DNA of 64,000 nucleotides from Branchiostoma floridae (taxonomy: Eukaryota; Chordata; Leptocardii; Amphioxiformes; Branchiostomatidae): the NCBI RefSeq assembly GCF_000003815.2, contig NC_049979.1, positions 25,433,899 through 25,497,898 on the forward strand, written 5' to 3'. Shown piece by piece: positions 22,028 through 34,000 of the stretch (positions within the stretch are counted from its first letter, which is position 1; the number at the start of each line of letters is the position of its first letter). A program made the position numbers and the translations under genes. The notes beneath the pieces were generated by a model, which saw only the letters and a list, made by a program, of their open reading frames with translations, was not told where the DNA came from and searched no databases.

Positions 22028-25000
22028 GTAAGTGTTGTAATTTTTTTATTGTAATTATATTCAAAGGCATTTTATAAAAAGCAATGTAGCGGCTAGACAG
22101 CAGTGCATGACTCAGTGAATAATTGGTGTAATGTACTTTGATATTTCGTATGAAAATCAGATTTTGCATAATGAACCAATTTTGTTTAGCTGGTAATGAG
22201 AAGGTCAGCTCTGTTTTGGCCTTAAGTTTCTATTTTCATGTGCCACTATCATTGAAATGAGCGTCTTCAATCCTAGTTTTTAAAATGACAAGCTTTTAAA
22301 AGGTAGTGCAATACTAAACTTCCTTCCAACACTTAAGTGTACACAGATCAAATGATAGATCCTGAAGAAGGTAACAGTGGTCGTTGAAAAGTGTACTTAT
22401 ACCTGCACCATTCAGAATTTAGGAAGTAAATGATCATGCTAAACACCATTGCCATTATTTCTCTTATACTATAGTATACTTCATAGGTGGTAACAGTCAA
22501 TGCAGCTAGTTTATATATATATATAAACCCAGTACATAGACCAGTGCAAGTTTGGTGCAGTACAACCTGCACAGCTTTGAATTAACCTGTACTAACCTGC
22601 ATAGGCAGGTGGTATTTGGAGCCCTGTAAACATTAGAAAGAGAGTTAAGGTTCTTCCATGGACTACTAAGCTGCGACCAGAAGGGTTGTGCTGGTCAACA
22701 TTAGAGCTTTCTCTGCTTCACTTAAAGAAAGACAACAAAATTCTTTCTGGTTTAGATATGTGTCCTAGTACACATGTGCTAAATATTTTCATTTAATCAT
22801 TGCTACAATGTCTCACGAAACATTACAGAGACATTCAGTTCATTTGTTATGTACCTGAAATATATGCTGCAATGTCCTTGCAGATTTCATGGCATAGTGA
22901 CCACCATTACAGACCTGCATAGCTCTGCTCACAGCTCTGGCTCTGTCCTTACCCATGCCTTTCTCCTCTCTCACTTACTGATATTCAGATGGATGTCAAA
23001 CAGAAGGAAAAGGATGTTGAATTTAGTGGACATTGATAAAAAGTATCATAGTTGATGGTTATAACCCAAAACATGAGTTATACGTCTACATTTTTTGTAC
23101 CCTGATTTGTTTAAGGACCCTTAGTTTCTTGATTCAAGTTATTCTTCCCAAAAGTTTGGATCATATTTAGCAGTCTTGTGTATACAAAAGGTATTTAACC
23201 TGTGAAAACTCTCTCACCTGAAAAGGGTGTAAGTTCTTGCATCCAGATTATATTTTATGGTACCCGGGCATCTGATTTGCAGTGAAGAGGGGATAACAAG
23301 ATGGCCTGAAGCCGCCTTTTGCTCACTAATTGTGACCTACATGTAGGTGCCTATTAGTATTACCACGGCCAGTTCAGTCTTGGTGACTAGAATTTAAGAA
23401 CTAAAGTAACATTTTCCTTTATTTTTCCTCTTTTAATAATAAGTTTATTATTTGCAAGTTCTTGCCCGAGGGCTAATTGCAACATGAAGCATACAGAAGA
23501 TATAGTAAACATACATAAAGTAATTTGGTATAGATAACAATGGTGACAAGTGTAAATAAGTGACTATTCTAACAATGATATTTACTGCTGAGAGCTACAA
23601 TCTACGCATTTGGGGTTTGATTTCTTTTCTGGAAGCAGTGGAAGACGAAGTACCCCACTTTTTCTATGATGAGTGGGTTATGTGACGTCAACAGCTTTAT
23701 AGTTTTGTTTTCGTCGGTAAGCGTTTCGAAATTTTTGTGTGTTTTGCAAACCTCTTCAAATAACTCCTTTCTTTCCTGGTCATTGGAGAGGCAGTTAGAG
23801 AAAAAATGTATTTCGTCTTCCACCGGTTTTGCAATACAATGATTACAGGTTCTTTCGCCCACAGGTAGCTTTTTGTACCGCCCTCTCTCAATTTCAAGGG
23901 GGTGAGCGCTAATTCTAAGTTTGCACATTGCCGATCTGACTTCGAAATTATCTAGTGACGTTAAATAAGTTTCCATTGAGTATCCCTTCTTTAGTTTCTT
24001 AAAGAATCTTAACTTACCATTATCTATAGATAGTCTATGAGAAAATGTCTGGATATATATATCTTCCAACCTTTTTCTTAACAATGTACATATATGCTTG
24101 TTGCCTAACCGTGAATACGTAGAGTTCCATAGGAAAGAGTAACCAGTATTGTCTAGAATTTCCTTTACGTGTTGTGACCAGCATTTCTTACGGCTGTTAC
24201 TCGGTATAGATTGCTGACAGAGTAAAGCGTCTACTTGTAAGGGATGTGTTGAGAAGTCCAACTGTTTGAGGCGTAGCCAGTACTTAACTGTACGCATGGA
24301 TATGTCTAATTTCATGATGTGTTTATAGTTACAACCTTTTTATATAAGAGTACATATTTCAGTCTATTTATAGTCCTCAAATACATTCACATTGTTGCTA
24401 TAAGACCTTCTTGTTACATAGTTCACCATTGGTTCATAATAGTCATTTGATAATCAATGAAAAACAAAAACACATTCTTCTAATGGTTTAGGTTGTGTGG
24501 TGTCATCTAACCATGTGATATAAAGTGGAGTATAAAGCCGATGTGTTACAATAAAGGCAGAGGCATATGAATCAGCTGTTATTTTACTGTCTTTGAAATG
24601 ACGTTGCATCTTGAGCAAATATTGAACATTGAAATGAGATCGAATAGAAGCATGCTGTAGTCTTATTCTCGAAACTTTCTTCTCAAAACTTTCCCATGTT
24701 TTGTCAGCCTCCTTGATCAGTATATACATGTAAGTTATGGTCAGTTAATTGTGATCTACGACACCTCAGAACCGATCAGAAGTTTGTCTCAATGAAACGA
24801 GGGTGCAACTGAACTCTGTTGAAGAGAAGGTTCTGTAGAAGTCATCTGGGTAAGGACATTTGGGTGGCAATTTCTACCGTAATTTGCACTGTTGCCACCG
24901 TGTCACCTGAAAAATTCTGTGTCTTGTGAAGGTTTTAATAAGTTTGACACTGGTGCCACGAGAGAGCCATTAAAGTTAATGGACACACTGATGAGTTTGC

Positions 25001-28000
25001 TGTGACTTTGACCTCCAGGCATTGGCTTGATGATGATGCATGTCACCAGGAGAGCAGCATCTTTATCCACAAGCTGTTTGTTTTGATTCCACAAAACCAA
25101 GGCCTGGACTTCAGCCGTCTTGTAGACCTGTTTATGTCACTGGATGGAAAAAGAGCCATAATTCTGACACCAAAAGTTCCAAGAGCACATGTCAAGCATT
25201 GATAGGGAAGAAAAAGATGTATCCCAATGCTAGCGGTTTGTGATAAGTCCATATCTTCCACTTTGCCTTGCGACTTTGGGGTCAGATCATTAGGTTATAT
25301 GAATACATGGGCACCACTGGGTCTAGAGGATTCAGATTAGTTCAACTGTAATATTCAAGGTACAGGACTGTTGGTTTTGTTTCACGTTTGGTTTTGTTTC
25401 AAATGTGTTTGTAAAAGTTTTCAGTTTTTATTCCTTTCTGAGGTTTGGTAGTACTAATTTATTAATTGTTAAATCTCAAATGGGAAACACTCTAACCACA
25501 TATAAGAAAGAAAAAAGAAAGAAGACTCAAAGTGGTGTATTGTCAGTGCTCGAAATGCTTTTTCAGATAGGTTGCACTGAGTCAAAAGCCGAAATGCTTT
25601 TTTCAAATAGGTTGCACTGAGTCAAAAGCCAAAATGCTTTTTTCAGATAGGTTGCACTGAGTCAAAAGCCAGGCTACCCCTTCAGCATTTCATGTTGTCC
25701 CACTTCCAACCTATTGGTCAACTAACTTTCAATGTATTGGTATAATTTTTTTTCACCTTTCCAGCATTGGTAAACGACATGAAAGCAATCCAAGTCTCCT
25801 AGTTTTCAGTAGCCTTTATATGGTCATGTAATGTGCAGTGTAATAAGATAATAACATTCAACTTATGACGTAAAATAATGACCAATGCAGTGACTTTTAT
25901 TGTTTACATTCTACAAAATGATGTCATTCTACAAATTGCTCTTTTGACTGTGTTGTTTATTATTGACTTTGGTAGGCTGGCCAAAGTGAAGGCATCCATT
26001 GGCTATACATATGAAGACAGCACCACTGGTGGGGAGGGACAGCCACCTCCAGAGGAGGAGGAGGAGGAGGAGGAAGAAGAGGAGGAGGAGGAGGAAGAGG
26101 ATAGTGATGGCAGCATCAGTGATACTGACTTAGGTCAGGAAACTGGGGTTTTACTATGAACAGTGATGGCAGCATCAGTGATACTGACTTACAAATGTAG
26201 GTCAGGAAACTGGGGTTTTACTATGAACAGTGATGGCAGCATCAGTGATACTGACTTAGGTCAGGAAACTGGAGTTTTACTATGAACAGTGATGGCAGCA
26301 TCAGTAATACTGACTTAGGTCAGGAAACTGGAGTTTTACTATGAACAGTGATGGCAGCATCAGTAATACTGACTTAGGTCAGGAAACTGGGGTTTTACTA
26401 TGAACAGTGATGGCAGCATCAGTGATACTGACTTAGGTCAGGAAACTGGGGTTTTACTATGAACAGTGATGGCAGCATCAGTGATACTGACTTAGGTCAG
26501 GAAACTGGGGTTTTACTATGAACAGTGATGGCAGCATCAGTGATAGTGACTTAGGTCAGGAAACTGGGGTTTTACTATGATCAGTGATGGCAGCATCAGT
26601 GATACTGACTTAGGTCAGGAAACTGGGGTTTTACTATGAACAGTGATGGCAGCATCAGTGATACTGACTTAGGTCAGGAAACTGGGGTTTTACTATGAAC
26701 AGTGATGGCAGCATCAGTGATACTGACTTAGGTCAGGAAACTGGGGTTTTACTATGAACAGACATTAAAGGAAAGCTAAACTCAAAATTGAAAAGCTGCC
26801 TCACTGGACAGATCAGCCGCATGGAAGCACAGTGTGAAGACTATCCGACTGCTGTCTACCCCTATGATAGGGATCCCAGCAGCAGTATAATCAAAAATGG
26901 ATACGATACGATACGAATATGCCCCAAAGTCAAAGTCTGTCATAGTTTAGAGCTTGTCCAACATTAGAAACTTGTGTGGAGCCCACGGCCACTCCACTGA
27001 CTTAATATGTTGTAGCTGAGTGGATCTAGACTCAGGTACGTCCACTCAGCCAGGAAAATGACTTCTAGGTTACATCACAAAATCATTATCATCCTATATC
27101 ATAGTTCATACTAACCTGATGAAGCTATTCATGGCAATATAAATCAGTTTTTACTGTCATTGTTCTCCAGATGTGATAGTGGATCCCAATGAGCTGACCA
27201 AAGAGCAGCTGCAAGCGTACAACAAGACGGGCACTCAGTACGGCATCCCGTTTGGGGACTTTGTCAAGTAGGTTCTCTTTGTAGTCCAGTCTTTGTGTTA
27301 CACCCGAAGTTCCACGCATCATGGCATCCTGAGTCCCGTCCTGCAAACATTGAGGGATGCCATGACAACTGCCGAGAGAGAGAGAGGGTACACTGTCGTT
27401 TAGATGCTTCTAGCAGGACTCGAAATACTTTTTTTCTGCATGCTTGCACTGGTGCAGGTAACATTGAAAATTACCTGCACCAGACAAATTTTACCTGCAC
27501 CACTCTGAATTTAGGAAGTATGGATTATACTAAAATTGTTCAGGAACCATTGCTATTTTTTTCTTGTTACTTTATAGGTGGTAACAGTCAATGCAGCTAA
27601 TAACAATCCACATACACCTACATTAGAATTTATGTGTTAAACCCAGTACATGGTCCAGTGCAGGTTAGGTGCAGATAGACACCAGAAATACCTGCACAGC
27701 TCCAATTTTACTTGCACTAACCTGCATATGCAGGTGGTATTTCGAGCCCTGCTTCTAGTCATTAGTGTGCGTACTACAGCCTAGTTGTTTCCCAAGTTGC
27801 TAAAACTTAAATTTGTTTCCCTCGTATTACTGTAGTTACACCAAAACGACGAAATATCACCAGTGGCCTATGGGACTTATGAAAGATGCCGTTACATAGT
27901 TACATACTTTTAAGTAAAAGGTATAAGTCAGTTTATAATCGAAAGTGCGCATGTATGTGTGATGTATTATTGGTTGATCTAAATGTCTGTTGGTTAATGT

Positions 28001-31000
28001 TAAAGTTTTAAGGCCTTAATAAACTTTGACATTTACATGTACCTAGAATGCATCACACTATATATGAGAACACAGATATGCTTGCCCAGAGCTTATACAT
28101 AGTTGAAAGAAGGAATTATTTGCTTGCTTGATTTGGTTATAGCTTTCTGTCTTCTTCTCAGTATTCTATGCAGTTGAGGCCACCAATGGGCAGTTTCTTT
28201 CTGTAGGTTTAAATGGTACTGACTGACACACTGACAATATTGGGGCAATATTGTAGGAATGTTGTAATTGAGCTCTGAAATGGCACCATGATTAAAGAAA
28301 AGATGTATTCATTTAGTAGCTTTTCTACACACAAAGAACACTACAAAACAAAGAACAAAGTGCACTTCTAAGCCAATCTAATAAAGAAAGCTAGTACATG
28401 TGCAAATGCATGGAATGTAAAATGAGAGATACAATGTATCTCTTCAGAGTGAACAATTTCCAAGTCTACATGTACACAATCTGGGTAGGACGTCAGAAGT
28501 CACAGATTTTCTTGGGCTGTTTCCCAGGAACCTGAGAAAAGACAAGGAAGAACAAGACCGCATTCAGCACCAGAAAGAACTGGAGGAAGAAAAGGCTCTC
28601 TACTCTGTATGTACTCATTTCTTGTTTTTCTTACATTCTATCAAGCTACATTTATGTCAATATAGATTTGTTTGTCCCAATTCCCAAAGCGCCTTTATTG
28701 ATGAACTGCGGTGACAATGTGGTGCGATGTGAGGCAGCTCGAAATTTTTTTCCGTCAGCCCAATCCCATTGACGGAAAAAATCCTTCCAAAATTTTTTTC
28801 TGTCATTGTGTACAAATTTCCGTCAGTGACTACAATAGTAACCAAACAGATACTCCCATAGCTCCTCCAATAACAGTGCATGCGCCATGCTGCCTCACCA
28901 AAAATTGACCAGTGGCGTGCAAGTGATACTCGAGTCGTTCCAAGATTTCATTGGAAAGAAACATGGCAGTGGTAAATCAATATGCGAAGCGACAAAACGG
29001 CTTTAATTGGCACATGATATCAGCGAAGATACCAGGAACAATGGGATGGAAGAAATTAAGGCCCTTTAAGCCCCGGTCACAAAGCGCGTACGATTCCTTG
29101 CGATGGACTATTCCGCATATCGTACGATGAGCGCAGTACATCGCAAGAAAATCGTAAGCATCGCAAGCCATCGCAACGCATCGGATGGTGTTCAAAATTT
29201 TTCCAGTGTCGCACGATTTTTCACTTGTGTCTCTTCTGTATAGCCGTCTGACCGCTTTTGTGCTTCTTTAACCAACAAAATGTGGACATAGCTGTTAAAT
29301 ACCTTCCTATAATATCTTTAACTGTAAAAATAAATTAAAAAAGACCATGACAACAAGAGTATTACAAGCAAAAGTTCAAATCAAGCGTGAGTACTGGTAT
29401 GGTTATCTCGGCCTGCTTGCCGGCTCTACGTGTCAGGCTCTTTCGAAGGTCGTATCATGATATGCTATCAACAAAAAGATGCCATCATACAAAAATCAAA
29501 TGATAAGCATTATATCATATATATTTCCGACTCATAGAGCCTGCCTTTATGTTCGAGTTGTCCCCATGGTTATTACGATTATGGTAAACTGACCCAAGAC
29601 CGACGAGAGCTGAGATTTGATCTAATTATAAACTCACGTGCATGAAGCGATCAAACAATTGCCTGCATCACCTGTGCGGGGCGCGCTGTTCTCTGGTTGC
29701 GACTGTGGCAGTTGTGACTGATATATTTCCCCTTTTCGTCAATATCCACAATATCAGGGAAAACTGAAACCATCACAACATGCTAAAAAATCATAAATCT
29801 ATAACATCATCAGTAGACAAAAATTGCCGTAATGAACTCTGCTATGGGGGCAAATAAAATCTTACGACGATAGCGAAATTTTGAACATGTTCAAAATCCA
29901 TTTCAGCTCTATTTTTCGCCATACGACGCTCCCCGATTTACTATGATTCACTGCGATTGATGCAGGCACGCTCTTATGACCTCATCGTACGATGCACTAC
30001 GCGCTTTGTGACCACAACTTTATATACTTAAACCATTGCTTCCGATTCTCCCCCGACTTACGACGCACTGCGCTTATCTTGCGCATCGGAAGGAATCGCA
30101 AGGAATCGTACGCGCTTTGTGACCGGGGCTTTCAGGTGCCTTGCTTAAGTGGGCTGTTCATTTTCTGATCAGTCTTAGAAAAGCACACCCAAAAGACACA
30201 TGAACACATCCCTGACAACAACTGGCCATGAGGTTGTCGCTAGCCTGCATAAAGACATGAAACTGCTATACAGTCAAACCTGTATTAGTGGCCACCTTTG
30301 CATAGTGAACGCCTGGCCACTGCGGCCACTTTTTGTTGGTCCCTTGGATTTTTCCCATTGACATAAGCATTAAGAAATAGTCTATAACAGAAACACTGCA
30401 TATTGCGACTATACAGCGGCCGTATGTCACCCTGCGCCGGGTCCAGAATCGTAGTTTGGGAGGATTTTGAGTCCCAGACCGGTCATTTGAGCAGTAGCGG
30501 AAGGTACGCGTGCCTTGAGTGTTGGATCAAGTCTTTGTCGACAAATTTACCAACATTGCACATGACAATATCAATCATTTTCGGTAGATTTGACTTAGAT
30601 CAGGTCAGTTAATCAGTTGAATTTGAGACGATCGAGGCAGTGTTACTTGGTCAAAAAGTTCAGTGGGTACTGAAGTCACATGTAGCTTATTGCTCGGTCA
30701 ATCGATCAACATTTTCTCCATAGTGGCCACCTGTCTATAGTGGCCACATTTCTCCAATCTCTTGAGTGGCAGCTATATAGACAGGTTTGACTACATGTAT
30801 TTGTCTTCTGTTTACATATGGCACGTTACTTAGTCAACTTTCCCAGTGTATTGCCATGCAAATAAAGAATGCCTGCATCCGCCACTGCGCTGGGAGAAGA
30901 CACCACACAGTTTTTTTTGGCACATAGAAGCCAGGCGGATGTTTGGATATTCTAATGCCATGGTTTATTGGAATTCGGATGTTTCTTTTATATCTTTACC

Positions 31001-34000
31001 AACAATTTTTGTCCGTCAAGGTTGACGGATTGGTTGTAAAAATTTTCCATCACAAGCAACAAATGTTATGTTTACGGCGTGTGTGTGTATGTGTCTTCAT
31101 GCTGTATGTGTGAACAGCATAACTTGAGAAGCCTTGGATGGCCATACCTTCCACTGTATTTTGGAGAATCTTAATAAACAAGAGTTCGGAGACCACATAT
31201 CTGCATGAAATAGTCTGCAGTTCCAGAGCAACCTGCTAGGGGACCCAAACATACACCACGTATTCCTTACATCACAAGCCACCAAAATGTCAAGACCATA
31301 GCACATAGGTATAAAGATAAAAAAAAACAGAATTTCTGCTGCAGTACCAAGGTCAAATACCAGGGGGCCCAAAATTGACTTTGACCTTCATGTTCCCAAC
31401 ACTTATCTACATACCAAATATCATCGCAATCCATCCAGAGGTTCTCCAGTTATGCTGACCACAAATGTCCGGAAACACAAACATACACACAGACACACAT
31501 ACACACAGATACACCCAATACTAGATCTTCATTTTTCATGAAGATAGTTCATAAATGGGTTCAGAGTAAAGATGGGTAAACCACCATCTCAATTGTGACA
31601 ACTCTGACAATCTAGCACATGAAAATTAGCACAGATAATTGGTCAAACTAGTTTTGATAGGTACATGCCCAGGGACCTGAATAATTGTACCTGACCTGAA
31701 ACATTTTAGGTATACACGTACATGTAGTTACATATCTGTAATATCAATGTATAATGTGTTACAATAGATACAGCTATAGAGATGGAAGAATTTTTGTCCA
31801 GAATAGAAATACATGTATGTGTCTTATACAACTTTGTATATATGGAAAGTGGAGAATCTTGAAAGCCAATCCTGTAGCCACTGCTCTAAGCTTGGCCCTC
31901 AAGTTACTCAAGGCAAGTCTACACTAAAGCAAATTATACTCTCACAGAGATAGTTAAAGTCAGACAGTTTAACAGTCAAACATAGATTTCACTTATCAAA
32001 AAGTACAAAATGTACTTGTACATTTGTAGCTGTTCAGGGACAGAACTGAAACTGTGTTGTGTTACATGCAGTACCAGAATAGAAGAAAAGGGGGCTCTTT
32101 TGTCACCTGAGCCCAACTATTAAACCTGGTCATTATCAGGGCCAGTTCTGTTTGTAGCAAAGGCATTCAGTTCAGTTCAGTTCATCCTCATATTCATAAG
32201 AGGTGCCACTAATAATATCATATCAGGCATAATCTTTGATATTAGGGGTTTGCTAAACTCATGACCCTGCAAAACCTTTGTCAAGTATTTTCTTCTTTAT
32301 TCAAAAAACATTATTATACATGACTGTATAGTCTTTCTTCCGAATAGAACTGTACGGTTGCGAATACTCTTCTATTACATGTAGAAGTAAATGTATGGCA
32401 TTTCTAATGTCATTGTGTTACCAACAGCAAGACAGAATTGTTAAACAAACAATGAAGAAGGCTTTGTCTGAAAAGTACATGCCATGAAATCGAAAAAAGG
32501 AGAGCCGATATAGTATTCATTGGTATGAAAAGTGTTGTCATTGTTGTCGTAATTATTAAAACCAAGTTTTTTTTGTAGATATTTCAAAATGAATTGTAGT
32601 TTCAGTCTGTTTTATGAATTGACGTGTCTAGGTTCCTTGAAAAATTCATGAAGTTATTGTGAGGGGACAGTGACAGTCAAAACAGTCTGTGTTTTGTCCC
32701 TGATGATGCCAGTTTAGATGTACAAACAACCATTAGGCCACACTTATTTAATTCTATGGATGACATCATCTACAGACCAGAAAAATTTATGTGAAGGGCC
32801 AAAAATTTAAAGTGGCCCATACATCTGTGCAGATGCGTAGGGGTGGCGCCCATCTCCATTTTCTACTGGCAGCCATCTCCATTTCTACAGCCCTAGGGCC
32901 ACACATTTGTGCAAGTCACTACAGCAGGGGGATGGTCCGCTGGTAGTGATGTGTGTTTAAATCCCATACTCTTTCCCAAATGCCGAGTACTAAGCAGAGA
33001 AATCAGCATGTACCATTTTTCAAGTCTTTGGTATGACTCTGCTGGGGATCGAACTCACAACCTACCGAATTCAAATGCAAACACAATCCATTGCACCGGA
33101 TTGTCAAAAATGCTGCTAAAATTTCCAAACTACAGGAACTGGTAACACATTAATGTAACCACAAAACATGGTGCAACATGCAAGCAACAAGTCTTTATTT
33201 GTTAGAGGTGATGATGAGAGAGGTACAAACATAGCTTTTTATCAAATTACAGCTTAGAATTAATGACAGCGCAGGTGTCATCCATAAAATGCCATCATTT
33301 CCAGTGCATTTGTGTTGTAAACTTAGACTGTTAATCTTAGTTAATGTTAGACATGTGCTGTCTTCAAAATGATAAGAGAATAATTTCCATCATCTAAATT
33401 TCACCAACTCACACAGGAATTTGCAATACTCAAAATGCTGTTAGACCTAGGCGAGAAAACGTGTCCCCAGTTTGACCGACCCTAGTAAAAACCTGCCCTT
33501 AGGTGGACCCCTGGAAAAAAACAGAAAATTCTAGGAGATGAAATGAGAAACAGAATCAGCGTTCAGGGTTTTCTGCGAAGGCAGTTTTGGGCTGTTGCTG
33601 TCACAAGAAACTAGTGCTGCAGTATGGCTTTATCATGGGCCTGTAGAGGTTACATGTAGGTACAGGGCTTGGTGGATTCAGAAATACCTGCACAACTTCA
33701 GCTGCACTAACCTGAATATACAAGTGGTATTCTGAGCTCTGTCCATCTTTCACAGCTAATTGTTTAACACAAATGATATTCAGAAATTAAGGAATGACAG
33801 ATTGGTCATTCTTAAAGTTTTTTTTCCAGATTATCATTACTACTAGTAAAAGAAACTTAGAAACTTACCCCCCTTTTGTTCAAAATGTATATTCAAGGTA
33901 TGTGACCCATGCAAACTGTGGGATGCTAACCGTGATTACTTGGTCCATCATACGATCTTCTCCGGGAATCACGCAAGTTTGATAGCTGCTAAATTACTAC

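Larger units (their letters stand above)
28735..31055. mobile_element. Possible older element interrupted by two MITEs
   Basis: At 28737 CAGCTCGAAATTTTTTTCCG is followed by two CCGTCA/TGACGG motifs. At about 31003-31055 a similar TTTTTGTCCGTCAAGGTTGACGG motif ends in AAAATTTTCC. The two inverted-repeat elements at 29068 and 30271 lie between. This could be one old element with nested insertions, but the ends are too degraded to be sure. Confidence 0.3.

Noticed and set aside
26102-26759. CRISPR-like regular repeat
   Set aside because: Units are contiguous with no spacers, and the first unit is coding sequence. It is a eukaryotic minisatellite.
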